64,000 bases of DNA from Roseivirga seohaensis (GTDB lineage Bacteria > Bacteroidota > Bacteroidia > Cytophagales > Cyclobacteriaceae). The translations under genes were made by a program, and so were the position numbers. Shown piece by piece: positions 17,720-27,189 of the stretch (positions are counted from its first letter, which is position 1; each line of letters starts with the position of its first letter). The notes under the pieces are model-generated. The model was given only the letters and a program-made list of their open reading frames with translations. It was not told the DNA's origin and did not search any database. The stretch covers positions 1-64,000 of the forward strand of contig NZ_LRPB01000012.1 of the NCBI RefSeq assembly GCF_001592945.1. The letters run 5' to 3'.

Positions 17720-18859
17720 CTATTTGAGTAGCTCTCTAGAGATTACAATCTTCTGAATCTCTGATGTGCCCTCATATATCTGAGTGATCTTTGCATCCCT
17801 CATCAATCTTTCTACATGATATTCTTTAACATATCCATAGCCGCCATGAATTTGTACTGCCTCAACAGTAGTGTCCATTGCAACTTTAGACGCAAATAAT
17901 TTTGCCATTGCACCTGCTTTACCGAAGTCCTTCTTCTGGTCTTTTAAGTAGGCAGCTTTAAGGCATAATAATCTCGCTGCGTCAATTTCAGTGGCCATAT
18001 CGGCTAATTTAAACTGAATGGCTTGGTGTTGGCTGATTGGTTTGCCAAATGCTTTTCTTTCTTTTGAATAAGCCAGGGCCAATTCGTAAGCTCCTGAAGC
18101 AATTCCTAAGGCCTGAGATGCGATTCCGATTCTACCACCATTTAATGTTGACATGGCGAATTTGAATCCAAAACCATCTTCTCCTATGCGGTTTTCTTTT
18201 GGAACTTTAACATCGGTGAACATTAAAGAATGAGTGTCTGAACCTCTAATTCCAAGTTTGTTTTCCTTTTTCCCAACAACAAATCCGTCCATTCCTCTTT
18301 CTACAATGAGGCAATTAATGCCCTTGTGACCTTTTTCACGGTCGGTTTGGGCAATTACCAAATAAATTGAAGCGGTATTCCCGTTTGTGATCCAGTTTTT
18401 GGTTCCGTTTAAAAGGTAGTAATCACCTTTGTCTTCTGCGGTTGTTCTTTGCGAAGTTGCATCAGAACCTGCTTCTGGCTCAGAAAGGCAAAAAGCACCT
18501 ATCTTTTCTCCAGTAGCTAAAGGCTTAAGGTATTTTTCTTTTTGTTCTTCAGTTCCGTATTTTTCAATTCCCCAGCATACAAGGCTGTTGTTAACCGACA
18601 TACAAACAGAAGCTGATGCGTCAATTTTAGAAATCTCTTCCATGGCGAGTACATAAGAAATGGTGTCCATACCACCTCCGTTATACTTAGGGTCTACCAT
18701 CATTCCTAAAAAGCCGAGTTCTCCCATTTTCTTTACCTGCTCTAATGGGAAAGTTTGGGTTTCGTCTCTTTCAATGACTCCTGGAAGAAGTTCTGTTTGT
18801 GCAAATTCTCTTGCGGCTTGTTGAACCGCTAATTGTTCTTCGGTTAATTGAAAATTCAT
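17720..18859 (-). CDS. Acyl-CoA dehydrogenase (short-chain type)
   Basis: 379 residues, the full length of the family. FAD-binding and substrate motifs are in order: an N-terminal helical domain, GAFCLSEPEAGSDATSQRTT (FAD contact), WITNG, the beta-domain with LGIRGSDTHSLMFTDVKVP, and the C-terminal domain GRIGIASQALGIASGAYELA, then QIHGGYGYVKEYHVERLMRD and the IYEGTSEIQ motif. It oxidises acyl-CoA to trans-2-enoyl-CoA with electrons to ETF. Length and motifs fit short- or branched-chain substrates. Monocistronic, with its own terminator. Confidence 0.95.
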   Translation of the reverse strand: MNFQLTEEQLAVQQAAREFAQTELLPGVIERDETQTFPLEQVKKMGELGFLGMMVDPKYNGGGMDTISYVLAMEEISKIDASASVCMSVNNSLVCWGIEKYGTEEQKEKYLKPLATGEKIGAFCLSEPEAGSDATSQRTTAEDKGDYYLLNGTKNWITNGNTASIYLVIAQTDREKGHKGINCLIVERGMDGFVVGKKENKLGIRGSDTHSLMFTDVKVPKENRIGEDGFGFKFAMSTLNGGRIGIASQALGIASGAYELALAYSKERKAFGKPISQHQAIQFKLADMATEIDAARLLCLKAAYLKDQKKDFGKAGAMAKLFASKVAMDTTVEAVQIHGGYGYVKEYHVERLMRDAKITQIYEGTSEIQKIVISRELLK

Positions 18860-18913
18860 GCTTTAATATTTACCTAACGTTTGTTAGCAAATGTAATAAA
18901 TTCAGCTTAATGT

Positions 18914-19603
18914 TTAGTCGCGATTCATGAACATTAACACGTAATATAGCAACATGGCTAATGAACCTAATGCGGCAACTAAATATGTTCTTGCTGCTGC
19001 GTTTAATGCGTCTTCGGCCATGCCGTGTTCACCCGAGGTAACAATATTGCGTTCATCAATCCAAGCTAAGGCTCTTTTTGTAGCATCATATTCTACTGGT
19101 AGGGTAATGAAAGCAAATAGGGTGAAAATGAAGTAACAGCCAATTACTATTGGTAACCCTACCGTGAATAAGTCTAGGCCAGTCATCAAAAATGAACCGA
19201 AAAGCATAATCATAAAAATGGTATTGATGATTCTGCCACTTGCGTTTTGAATTGGCACCAAGGCAGACCTCATTTCTAAGGGGCCATAAGCCGTAGCGTG
19301 TTGTACAGCGTGGCCACATTCGTGGGCGGCAACTGCAGCAGCCATTACTGAGCGACCCTCGTATATTTCTGGGCTAAGGTTTACAGTTTTGTCTGCCGGA
19401 TTATAATGGTCAGTTAACCTGCCTTGTACTGAAACTACTCTTACATCGTGAATGTGGTTGTCTCGAAGCATTAACTCAGCAATTTCTCGGCCCGTTAAGC
19501 CAATATTCAAGCCTACTTTCGAGTACTTTTTAAACTTCCTCTTTAAGTTGTTCTGAACCACCCAGCTGACTATTGCAATTACTATAATCAATATTAAAAA
19601 CAT
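18914..19603 (-). CDS. YugP-type membrane zinc metallopeptidase
   Basis: 229 residues of the Zn-dependent neutral protease family related to YugP. Seen: an N-terminal membrane helix (LILIIVIAIVSWVV), the HNPADKTVNLSPE-like region (DHYNPADKTVNLSPEIYEGR), the HExxH-type zinc motif AAHECGHAVQHA, then three membrane helices and a second-shell acid in PVEYDATKRAL. It probably cleaves membrane-associated proteins; targets are unknown. It is followed 10 bases downstream on the upstream side by rfaE2, so genes 18914-21081 may be one minus-strand operon. Confidence 0.88.
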   Translation of the reverse strand: MFLILIIVIAIVSWVVQNNLKRKFKKYSKVGLNIGLTGREIAELMLRDNHIHDVRVVSVQGRLTDHYNPADKTVNLSPEIYEGRSVMAAAVAAHECGHAVQHATAYGPLEMRSALVPIQNASGRIINTIFMIMLFGSFLMTGLDLFTVGLPIVIGCYFIFTLFAFITLPVEYDATKRALAWIDERNIVTSGEHGMAEDALNAAARTYLVAALGSLAMLLYYVLMFMNRD

Positions 19604-19613
19604 GTTTTTTTAT

Positions 19614-20090
19614 TTATTTAAGTTTTTGAATCAAATTTGTTGTGGAGTATCCGTCCACTAAATCGATGGTTTTTACTTCTCCACCGTTCGCCAATACGAT
19701 ATCTGCCCCAACAATGTTGCTTAAATCGTAGTCGCTTCCTTTTACTAAAATATCTGGAAGCAAATAGGTAATCAATTCCTTTGGTGTGTCTTCCGAAAAT
19801 AGTGTCACACCATCAACAAAAGCCAATGCCGCAAGCATTCTCGCTCTGGCATTTTCATCGTTTATTGGTCTTTCTTCCCCCTTAAGTCTTTTTACAGAAG
19901 GATTATCATTGAGCCCCACTACTAGCTTGGAGCCTAAAGTTTTGGCTTTTTCCAAATAGTCGATATGGCCTAAGTGAAGAATGTCGAAACAGCCGTTGGT
20001 AAAAACCACTTTTTCTCCTTGGCTTTTCCATTTCAGCATGAGCGCTTTTAAGGCCTTTGGGCTATAAATTTTATTTTTCGTTGGTGTCAA
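19614..20090 (-). CDS. rfaE2: D-glycero-beta-D-manno-heptose-1-phosphate adenylyltransferase
   Basis: 158 residues with a TTG start, chosen because it gives the usual RfaE2 N-terminus; the next ATG would remove residues ahead of the nucleotide fold. Cytidylyltransferase-type motifs are clear: [14 protein letters not shown] (HxGH), [14 protein letters not shown] and the C-terminal [18 protein letters not shown] with the ST-T-ligand. The enzyme makes ADP-heptose for LPS core. The domain is free-standing, without the RfaE1 kinase. The gene overlaps the end of the membrane-protein gene at 20071 by 20 bases. Confidence 0.93.
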   Translation of the reverse strand: MTPTKNKIYSPKALKALMLKWKSQGEKVVFTNGCFDILHLGHIDYLEKAKTLGSKLVVGLNDNPSVKRLKGEERPINDENARARMLAALAFVDGVTLFSEDTPKELITYLLPDILVKGSDYDLSNIVGADIVLANGGEVKTIDLVDGYSTTNLIQKLK

Positions 20091-21081
20091 TTCGCTTTTT
20101 CTTTTTTCTAAAGTTAAGAATCAGAAGACTCAAAAATCCAAATAAGATAACTGAAACTACTTGTGATCCGTGTGATACCACTGCAAAAACATAACCATCG
20201 TTATAAGTTATGCCATAAACGACTAAAATGCTTGCTACTAAAGCTTGATAGGCCCCAATTCCGTTGTTTACTGGTGCGGCCATGCCAAGACTTCCCATTA
20301 CTAGTACTGCAACGCCTGCTATTAATGACAGTTCGGCAGTAGGGGCATAGCCAAAGGAAATAACATAGAGCATAGCAAAATATAATACCCAAATCCCTAA
20401 GGTAGATACCCAAAAACCAAGTGGGTTTTCTACTTTTTTGATGGCTTTGATTCCTGAAACAAGCTCTTGGACTTTTTGATTTATCTTGTAGTAAATTGAT
20501 TTTGGATTACGCTCTTCCTTAGATTTTCTCACGAAGAATAAAATGGCTAATAAACCCAATACTCCGGCTAGTGCTAAAAACGGCCAAATTGTGATTAAAA
20601 AAGGTAGCTTATCATCTATAAATTGGCTGAAATATGATTTGAGCAAATCAAACTGCATTGCGAGTAAAAACATAGCCAGCAGCATAAGCATAAATAAATC
20701 CAAAAGTCGATCTGTAATTACGGTGCCTAGTGAGAATGTTACTGGAATATCTTTCTCCTCTTTCATGATGGTACAGCGAGCGACTTCGCCTAACCTGGGA
20801 ATGGCCATATTCCCTAAGTAACATGCCATTACAGCCAAAAATGCCGTCCATGTACTTGGGCGAGGGCCTTGGGTACCCAATAGCATAGCCCACCTGTAAG
20901 CTCTCAGGCCATGGCTTAAAAGGGATAGTATAACACTTACTGCAATCCATTCATATTTGAAGCTTTTTAGAGCTTCCCAGATTTGATTCCAGTCGGTAGT
21001 TTTTGTGCTATTATATAAGATATACCCTGTAATCCCAAGGGACAGAATAAGTTTGAGGATATCTTTAGAACTGACTTTCAA
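20071..21081 (-). CDS. Lysylphosphatidylglycerol-synthase-like flippase domain protein (UPF0104)
   Basis: 336 residues with a likely TTG start. About eight membrane helices and the conserved features of the LPG_synthase_TM family: an N-terminal [11 protein letters not shown] stretch, [20 protein letters not shown] with the Arg-Glu-Arg pocket, [16 protein letters not shown], and the late [18 protein letters not shown]. In MprF this domain flips aminoacylated lipids; stand-alone Bacteroidota members have unknown substrates. It lies between panD and rfaE2 with tight spacing. Confidence 0.88.
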   Translation of the reverse strand: MKVSSKDILKLILSLGITGYILYNSTKTTDWNQIWEALKSFKYEWIAVSVILSLLSHGLRAYRWAMLLGTQGPRPSTWTAFLAVMACYLGNMAIPRLGEVARCTIMKEEKDIPVTFSLGTVITDRLLDLFMLMLLAMFLLAMQFDLLKSYFSQFIDDKLPFLITIWPFLALAGVLGLLAILFFVRKSKEERNPKSIYYKINQKVQELVSGIKAIKKVENPLGFWVSTLGIWVLYFAMLYVISFGYAPTAELSLIAGVAVLVMGSLGMAAPVNNGIGAYQALVASILVVYGITYNDGYVFAVVSHGSQVVSVILFGFLSLLILNFRKKKKRIDTNEK

Positions 21082-21088
21082 AATAGCG

Positions 21089-21436
21089 TTAAGCTAGCTT
21101 GTTGTTCTTATCAGGGAAAACGATTTTAGGCTTGAAGGTTTTGGCTTCTTCATAATCCATTATGCCATATGAAACTATAATGATGATATCACCCACTTGT
21201 ACTCTTCGAGCTGCCGGGCCATTTAAGCAAACTGTGCCGCTGCCTTTTTCGCCTTTAATAACATAAGTTTCAAATCGTTCTCCGTTGTTTACGTTTACGA
21301 TTTGTACTTTTTCATTTTCAATGATTCCAGAGGCCTCCATTAAGCTTTCATCCAGCGTGATACTGCCTACATAATGCAGTTCTGCCTGTGTTACTTTTGC
21401 CCTGTGAATTTTTGATTTAAAAACTTCTATCTGCAT
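21089..21436 (-). CDS. panD: Aspartate 1-decarboxylase
   Basis: 115 residues. PanD is made as a proenzyme that cleaves itself between Gly24 and Ser25 (HYVGSITLD here) to form the pyruvoyl cofactor. The Asn/Gly-rich [17 protein letters not shown] segment and the IIIVSYG strand match the family, and the length is normal. It produces beta-alanine for pantothenate. It sits 25 bases downstream of panC in the same direction, so the two pantothenate genes form an operon. Confidence 0.96.
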   Translation of the reverse strand: MQIEVFKSKIHRAKVTQAELHYVGSITLDESLMEASGIIENEKVQIVNVNNGERFETYVIKGEKGSGTVCLNGPAARRVQVGDIIIIVSYGIMDYEEAKTFKPKIVFPDKNNKLA

Positions 21437-21461
21437 ACCTTCTTAAAATGCGACCGCAAAG

Positions 21462-22310
21462 CTAATAATTTAATAGTAAGTTGTCTATTAACCTTACTTT
21501 TCCAATTTCAGCGGCTATACAAAGCGCTGTGGTCTTTGGGTCCGAAACCGTAGAAATTCCTGTGAAATTCTCGGTTTCAACTACTTCGAAATATTCAAGT
21601 GTCAAACGCTCGTTTTTCGCGAATAGTTCGTTGGCTTGATCAATTACATGATGAATTGATCTTCCTTCGAGGATTGCCTCAGCAGATAGCTTAAGTGTTT
21701 GGTAAATCAGCCCAGCTTCGAATTTTTCTTCTTGAGTAAGTCGTTCATTTCGAGAAGACATTGCCAAGCCGTTGTCTTCTCTTTTGGTCGGAATCATGTG
21801 TAGCTCAATTGGAAAACAAAGCTGATTTATTAGTTTTTTAATTATGAAAAACTGTTGCAAGTCTTTCTGGCCAAAGAAAGCGCTATGAGGTTGGAAAATA
21901 TTGAAAAGCTTAGAGACAACTTGACCAACACCACTAAAATGACCAGGCCTAAATTTCCCCTCTAATGAATTTTCAAGGGTTCCAAAGCTGATTTTTAAAT
22001 CATGGCTTCCAGCGTACATTTCTGTTACTTCAGGTGTGAAAACTATATCGCAGCCTGCTTTTTTCAGTAAGTCTAAATCGCGCTCAATATTTCTAGGGTA
22101 CTTTTCTAAGTCTTCAGGGTTGTTGAATTGTGTGGGATTAACAAAAATTGAAACCGCCACCACATCAGATTTCTCTTTGGCTTTTTCCACCAGTGAAATA
22201 TGGCCGTGATGTAAGGCTCCCATGGTTGGAACGAGTCCAATTTTCTTGTTTTCAAGTCGATATTTGAGTAGCTCAGCACGGAGTTCCTCTATTTTTTTGA
22301 AGGTGTTCAT
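21462..22310 (-). CDS. panC: Pantothenate synthetase
   Basis: 282 residues, full length. Motifs: GLVPTMGALHHGHISLV (HxGH nucleotide binding), SIFVNPTQFN, the FRPGHFSGVGQVVSKLF stretch, FFGQKDLQQ, and the KMSKS-like IPTKREDNGLAMSSRN. It ligates pantoate and beta-alanine with ATP. First gene of panC-panD and perhaps of the longer minus-strand run down to the YugP-type protease. Divergent from the GT5 gene at 22442. Confidence 0.96.
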   Translation of the reverse strand: MNTFKKIEELRAELLKYRLENKKIGLVPTMGALHHGHISLVEKAKEKSDVVAVSIFVNPTQFNNPEDLEKYPRNIERDLDLLKKAGCDIVFTPEVTEMYAGSHDLKISFGTLENSLEGKFRPGHFSGVGQVVSKLFNIFQPHSAFFGQKDLQQFFIIKKLINQLCFPIELHMIPTKREDNGLAMSSRNERLTQEEKFEAGLIYQTLKLSAEAILEGRSIHHVIDQANELFAKNERLTLEYFEVVETENFTGISTVSDPKTTALCIAAEIGKVRLIDNLLLNY

Positions 22311-22390
22311 TTGATCGCGAAGGATAGTCTAATTAACGCTTATTAACAACGCTTTTTTAGATAAATCAAGGTTTTTTCGGGAAAATGGAG

Positions 22391-22398
22391 TAATTTTG
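22391..22398 (+). promoter_or_regulatory. -7 box (TAATTTTG) of the GT5 gene
   Basis: An exact TAnnTTTG match 43 bases before the ATG at 22442, in the 131-base divergent region shared with panC. I see no TTG at the expected -33 distance. Confidence 0.55.
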
Positions 22399-22441
22399 TG
22401 CTCATTTTCTAAATGAAGGTGTCATTAAATTTCCAATAATT

Positions 22442-23254
22442 ATGTCAAAATTTCGAATTCTTTACGTTGCGAGTGAGATCAATCCGTTCCTAGAAACTTC
22501 CGCTGTTGCCGATTTTGTGAGAAAACTTCCACAAGCGATGCAGGAGAGAGGTATGGAGATTAGGATTTTAGTTCCTCGTTTCGGACTTATTAACGAAAGA
22601 AAAAACAGGCTACACGAAGTGGTCAGACTTTCAGGTATCAACATTTCTGTGGGTGACGAAGAAAAACCTTTAGTAATTAAGGTGGCGTCTATCCCAAATG
22701 CTAAACTACAAGTCTACTTTATTGACAATGAAGACTATTTTCATAGAAAATCGGTATTCGTTGATAAGGAGAATAACTTTTATGCAGATAATGACGAAAG
22801 GGCAATATTCTTCTGTAAAGGCGTTCTTGAAACAGTGAAGAAGTTAGGTTGGGCTCCAGATATTGTTCATTGTAATGACTGGATGACTAGTTTGATTCCA
22901 TTGTACCTGAAGACTACCTATAAAAACGACCCTATATTTCAGAATACTAAGTCAATCTTTACAATCTATAACAATGCATTCTCACATCAGTTTGATGCAG
23001 ATTTATTAGATAAGGTGAAAATGATGGACATTGATGATAGTATGCTTGAAAATTTAAAAACCGCGGATTTCGCTGGTTTTATTAAAACAGGTGCTGAATA
23101 TGCCGATGCTGTTATTAGGGCCGAAGAAGAAGGTCATGAGGGTTTAAATGATTTAGTGACTGAAATCGAAAAACTTAAAAAAGTAGATACAATAGAGAAA
23201 GACGATAATTTCTTAGACTCTTATTATAACTTATATAATGAACTTGTTGGGTAA
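22442..23254 (+). CDS. Stand-alone glycogen/starch synthase N-terminal (GT5) domain
   Basis: 270 residues. It matches only the N-terminal Rossmann half of GT5 glycogen synthases: FRILYVASEINPF, the MQERGMEIRILVPRFG stretch, NDERAIFFCKGVLE, the PDIVHCNDWMTSLIPLYL motif and SIFTIYNNAFSHQ. The usual N-terminal KxGGLADV glucosyl-donor motif is altered to ETSAVADF, and the whole C-terminal nucleotide-binding domain is absent. Such half-length proteins recur in Bacteroidota, usually just before a DUF4270 gene as here (17-base overlap), so this is a conserved gene rather than a fresh truncation. Glycogen synthase activity is unlikely. Confidence 0.8.
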   Translation: MSKFRILYVASEINPFLETSAVADFVRKLPQAMQERGMEIRILVPRFGLINERKNRLHEVVRLSGINISVGDEEKPLVIKVASIPNAKLQVYFIDNEDYFHRKSVFVDKENNFYADNDERAIFFCKGVLETVKKLGWAPDIVHCNDWMTSLIPLYLKTTYKNDPIFQNTKSIFTIYNNAFSHQFDADLLDKVKMMDIDDSMLENLKTADFAGFIKTGAEYADAVIRAEEEGHEGLNDLVTEIEKLKKVDTIEKDDNFLDSYYNLYNELVG

Positions 23255-24539
23255 GATTAAAAGTATTGGGGCCTTAATGTTAGGCCTCACTCTTTTGTTT
23301 TCTTGTGAGAAGAACGGAGATTTTGGGTTTGGGTCAGATGATGTCTCACCTGTAGAGTTTTCAGTAGAAACGGTGGGCACTAGCTCGTCAGTTGTTCTAT
23401 TGGATTCCATATCATCTACAAACTTAGGAGTAGGCTTTATTGGTAATATTGATGACCCTGATGTAGGGAAAGTTAAAGCTACCACATACGCCAAAATGGA
23501 GTTGAATGAAGATGATTTAAACAGTATATCTGAAGAGGCTATTCTTGATAGTGTTAAACTGAGTATTAAGTTTGGTTACTTATACAAGGACTTCGCAAAA
23601 ACAGTGCGTCTTAAAGTAAGCTTGCTATCTGAACAAATAGAAGACACACTACATATCACAACTAATAGTACTGCCATTTCGAACGAATTGGTTGCTGCGG
23701 GTAACATTTTAATCGATGAACTTGATTCGGTTTATACCATAGATTTAGATATGGCTTTTGCCAACAGGTTATTCGAAATCATGAGAGATGAAGGGCCTGA
23801 AGTGGCTTCTCAAGAAGCTTTTGAAGCAGCTTTTCCTGGTTTAGCTTTTCAAACAGAGGATAATTCATCGAATGCTTATGGAATAGTTTTAGATCCAGAA
23901 TCTTCGATGATTGACTTTTACTATAGTGAAGTGTCGAGCACAGGGGCGGTTAACGTTCCTTCTACACACAAAATAACGCTAGGAGACCTCACACATTATT
24001 TCGGGCTTGAACTCGATCGCTCAGGCACAGCGTTAGAGGGATTGACTAACACAAACGAAGAGTATTCACCAAGTTCTGGTTTACGATACATTCAAGCCGG
24101 TGCGGGAATTGTAACAAAAATTGATCTTTCTGAATTGGAAACATTTGCCAATTTAAAGCCCGAAGCAATTGTGAATACAGCTCAAGTCTCAATTGGGCCT
24201 ATAGAAGAGCCTGTAGACGGAGTTACTCCTCCGACAAGGTTATTACTTTTACTTACCGACTCTGGAAACAGATTGATTCGTGATGGACAGAACTTTAGAG
24301 CCATACAGCAAGATGGTTCGAATCCAATTGGAAGTGAAACTCCGCTGATACTTTTATATGATGAGGATTCAAAAACTTATATTGGATCGATTACGTCATT
24401 TGTAGGCTATTATTTTTCTGATGTTTTTAGAAGAAACCAATTTTTCATTGCTCCCCCATCTGTAAATGGAGAGTTAGGAAATGTAGTATTTCGACCAGAA
24501 GATTTTAAACTAAAAGTTTTCTACTCCGAACTTAAATAG
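23238..24539 (+). CDS. DUF4270 lipoprotein
   Basis: 433 residues. A lipoprotein signal (LMLGLTLLFSC, lipobox Cys about residue 22) followed by the DUF4270 pattern: acidic FGSDDVSPVEFSVETV, SVVLLDSISSTN, GFIGNIDDPDVGKVKATTYA, and a C-terminal beta-rich region with IGSITSFVGYYFSDVFR. The family is exported and found almost only in Bacteroidota; its function is unknown. The start overlaps the GT5 gene by 17 bases, implying coupled translation, and glmS follows after 44 bases, hinting at a cell-envelope or sugar role (inference). Confidence 0.88.
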   Translation: MNLLGKIKSIGALMLGLTLLFSCEKNGDFGFGSDDVSPVEFSVETVGTSSSVVLLDSISSTNLGVGFIGNIDDPDVGKVKATTYAKMELNEDDLNSISEEAILDSVKLSIKFGYLYKDFAKTVRLKVSLLSEQIEDTLHITTNSTAISNELVAAGNILIDELDSVYTIDLDMAFANRLFEIMRDEGPEVASQEAFEAAFPGLAFQTEDNSSNAYGIVLDPESSMIDFYYSEVSSTGAVNVPSTHKITLGDLTHYFGLELDRSGTALEGLTNTNEEYSPSSGLRYIQAGAGIVTKIDLSELETFANLKPEAIVNTAQVSIGPIEEPVDGVTPPTRLLLLLTDSGNRLIRDGQNFRAIQQDGSNPIGSETPLILLYDEDSKTYIGSITSFVGYYFSDVFRRNQFFIAPPSVNGELGNVVFRPEDFKLKVFYSELK

Positions 24540-24583
24540 AGTAACCCATCTTCTTATATTTATCCAATAAAAAAAAAAATCGT

Positions 24584-26419
24584 ATGTGCGGAATAGTTGG
24601 CTATTTAGGTCATAGAGAAGCTTATTCAGTAATTATCAAGGGTTTACAGCGCTTGGAGTATAGAGGCTACGATAGTGCCGGTGTGGCTTTGTTGAATGGC
24701 GACCTTAATGTTTACAAGAAAAAAGGAAAGGTAGCAGATCTCCATGATTTTGCTAAAGGAGAAAACTTAAAGAGTAATATTGGTATTGGGCATACGCGTT
24801 GGGCAACCCACGGAGAACCTAACGATGTAAATGCTCACCCACATTTATCAAACTCAGGTAAATTGGCAATGATTCATAATGGGATTATTGAAAACTATTC
24901 CTCTCTTAAAACCGACCTGATTAAAAAAGGCTATGATTTTAAGAGCGATACGGATTCGGAGGTGTTTATAAATTTTATTGAAGACATATATTTAAACTCT
25001 GAAGTTAGTCTTGCTGAAGCTGTTCGCTTAGCATTAAATAAAGTAGTTGGGGCATATGCTATCGCTATTATTTCTTTGGAAGATCCAAATTTAATGATTG
25101 CCGCGCGTAAGGGCAGTCCATTAGTTGTAGGCTTGGGTAAAGATGAGTTCTTTCTTGCTTCAGATGCTACTCCAATTATAGAGTATACCAACGAAGTGGT
25201 GTACCTAGATGATCAAGAAATTGCCATTATTAAAGATGGGCAACTTACCATAAAGAATGTTTCTGACGTTGAAATGACTCCTTATGTTCAAACTATTGAT
25301 ATTCAACTAGAAGCGATAGAAAAAGGTGGTTACGACCACTTTATGTTGAAGGAGATTTTTGAGCAACCAAAATCAATAGGTGACTGCCTCAGAGGCCGAC
25401 TTCAAGCAAAAGAGGGCAAATTGGTGCTAGGTGGTATTTTTGACTACGTGACCAAAATGGTTAATGCCGATAGAATCCTGATTATTGCTTGCGGAACCTC
25501 TTGGCATGCTGGCTTAGTGGCTGAATACATATTTGAGGAGTTCTGTCGAATTCCGGTAGAAGTAGAGTACGCTTCTGAATTTAGGTATAGAAACCCTATC
25601 GTAAATGAAAAGGATGTAGTAATTGCTATTTCGCAATCAGGCGAAACGGCTGATACATTGGCTGCCATTGAGTTGGCCAAGTCGAAAGGTGCTACCATTA
25701 TAGGGGTTTGTAACGTTGTGGGTTCTTCGATTGCACGAGCTACACATGCTGGTTCGTATACGCATGCAGGGCCAGAAATTGGTGTAGCAAGTACCAAGGC
25801 ATTCACTGCTCAAATTTCGGTACTCACCATGATGGCCTTGATGATTGCTGAGAAGAAAGGCTCTCTTTCTGAAAGCAAATACAGAGCATTATTATTTGAG
25901 CTGGAATCAGTACCAGAGAAAGTGGCTAAGGCTTTGCTGCTAAATGATCAACTTGAGGAGATTGCTAAAGTATTTAAAGATGCTAGAAACTTCCTTTATT
26001 TAGGTAGAGGTTTCAATTTCCCTGTAGCCCTAGAAGGAGCCCTGAAACTGAAGGAGATTTCTTACATACATGCAGAAGGTTACCCTGCAGCAGAAATGAA
26101 ACACGGCCCTATTGCTTTGATAGACGAAGAAATGCCAGTTGTAGTAATTGCTACTAAGGACAGTAGTTATGAGAAAATTGTTTCTAACGTTCAAGAAGTA
26201 AAGGCGAGAAAAGGTAAAGTAATCGCAGTCGTTTCTGAAGGTGATACTGAAATTCCTAAAATGGCTGATTATGTGATTGAAGTACCTCACATTAGTGATG
26301 CATTGATGCCACTTATTGCTGTAATTCCATTACAACTGTTATCATACCATATTGCGGTAATGAGAGGTTGTAATGTAGATCAGCCTAGAAACTTGGCCAA
26401 ATCGGTTACTGTTGAATAA
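24584..26419 (+). CDS. glmS: Glutamine-fructose-6-phosphate aminotransferase (isomerizing)
   Basis: 611 residues. The class II glutaminase domain begins with catalytic Cys2 (MCGIVGYLG), then YRGYDSAGV, GHTRWATHGEPNDVNAHPH and HNGIIENY. Two SIS isomerase domains follow (ILIIACGTSWHAGLVA, AISQSGETADT and GRGFNFPVALEGALKLKEIS), ending in PRNLAKSVTVE with the usual Lys near the end. It makes glucosamine-6-phosphate for peptidoglycan and LPS. A weak -7-like TATATTTA lies at 24555-24562. A strong terminator follows. Confidence 0.97.
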   Translation: MCGIVGYLGHREAYSVIIKGLQRLEYRGYDSAGVALLNGDLNVYKKKGKVADLHDFAKGENLKSNIGIGHTRWATHGEPNDVNAHPHLSNSGKLAMIHNGIIENYSSLKTDLIKKGYDFKSDTDSEVFINFIEDIYLNSEVSLAEAVRLALNKVVGAYAIAIISLEDPNLMIAARKGSPLVVGLGKDEFFLASDATPIIEYTNEVVYLDDQEIAIIKDGQLTIKNVSDVEMTPYVQTIDIQLEAIEKGGYDHFMLKEIFEQPKSIGDCLRGRLQAKEGKLVLGGIFDYVTKMVNADRILIIACGTSWHAGLVAEYIFEEFCRIPVEVEYASEFRYRNPIVNEKDVVIAISQSGETADTLAAIELAKSKGATIIGVCNVVGSSIARATHAGSYTHAGPEIGVASTKAFTAQISVLTMMALMIAEKKGSLSESKYRALLFELESVPEKVAKALLLNDQLEEIAKVFKDARNFLYLGRGFNFPVALEGALKLKEISYIHAEGYPAAEMKHGPIALIDEEMPVVVIATKDSSYEKIVSNVQEVKARKGKVIAVVSEGDTEIPKMADYVIEVPHISDALMPLIAVIPLQLLSYHIAVMRGCNVDQPRNLAKSVTVE

Positions 26420-26444
26420 TAGAAATTAAAAATATACTTAAATG

Positions 26445-26473
26445 AAAAGGGAGCTCAATAGGCTCCCTTTTTT
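26445..26473. terminator. Bidirectional terminator after glmS
   Basis: AAAAGGGAGC (26445-26454) pairs with GCTCCCTTTT (26462-26471), loop of 7, then more T. The stop codon of the convergent minus-strand gene (26472-26474) lies in the T tract, so its own transcripts read through the same hairpin. Confidence 0.9.
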
Positions 26474-27140
26474 AATGCGAAACTTGGCTTAAGTATTCCT
26501 TTTTAAGCATTGGACATATTTTATATCGTTCTTCTTTAGTATCGTCATACAAGGCTTCAAGAACTTCATAAACATTGTTGATTCCTATTTTTTTGCACCA
26601 TTCAAAAGGACCAAAAGGGTAGTTGGTTCCTAACTTCATGCCTGTGTCTATAGCCTCTTTTGAGGCTGTGCCTTCCTGAAGCGTATAAAAGGCCTCATTA
26701 ATAATCATGAAGATGATTCTAGGAGTTACCATCCCAACACGATCTACAACCATTTCAAAGTCAGTGTTTAGCTTTTTGCATAGGTCCGCCAAACCCGACT
26801 GGGCCTTATCATTCAAGGCTGAAACTTCTAGAATATCTCGATTCAGGAAAGTCGGTAAACCGTTAAACCCATAAAGGTTACAGTTCAGTTCTTCTTGGTA
26901 ATAAGCCAGTTCTGCGAGTGATATTTTAGGAGCGTTTACGAATAGGTTAAGCCCTTCATATGCGCTAAATATCTCGAATTGCTCAGGGCTATCACCAATG
27001 AAAAAATCAAAAACACAATCAAATGAGGAGAGGTCTTCTTCGAAATCATAGTCCGTTTCGAAGCGGCATTCATGCCCCGTATTAAATTTTAATTTAAACT
27101 CTTCAATATTCTGTTCGGAACCGATGACTAGAATTTTCAT
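26472..27140 (-). CDS. 3-hydroxyacyl-CoA-dehydrogenase-like protein with degenerate NAD domain
   Basis: 222 residues from the ATG at 27140; the open frame extends 17 codons further but the family start MKILVIG fits here. The N-terminal Rossmann-like half (about 1-110) is degenerate: GSEQNIE replaces the GxGxxG NAD motif. The C-terminal half matches 3HCDH C-terminal domains closely (DRVGMVTPRIIFMIINEAFY, ASKEAIDTGMKLGTNYPFGP, FEWCKKIGINNVY). It is therefore probably a non-catalytic or altered dehydrogenase homologue. Divergent from ridA; the -7 box for this gene lies at 27158-27165. Confidence 0.75.
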   Translation of the reverse strand: MKILVIGSEQNIEEFKLKFNTGHECRFETDYDFEEDLSSFDCVFDFFIGDSPEQFEIFSAYEGLNLFVNAPKISLAELAYYQEELNCNLYGFNGLPTFLNRDILEVSALNDKAQSGLADLCKKLNTDFEMVVDRVGMVTPRIIFMIINEAFYTLQEGTASKEAIDTGMKLGTNYPFGPFEWCKKIGINNVYEVLEALYDDTKEERYKICPMLKKEYLSQVSH

Positions 27141-27157
27141 AAATGTGTAATTTGCCC

Positions 27158-27165
27158 CAAAATTA
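27158..27165 (-). promoter_or_regulatory. -7 box (TAATTTTG on minus) of the 3HCDH-like gene
   Basis: An exact TAnnTTTG on the minus strand, ending 17 bases upstream of the ATG at 27140. That predicts a transcript with only about a 10-base leader and supports the shorter start, because the longer open frame would begin upstream of the box. Confidence 0.6.
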
Positions 27166-27189
27166 TTCATTAAATCAAACAATCCGAAC

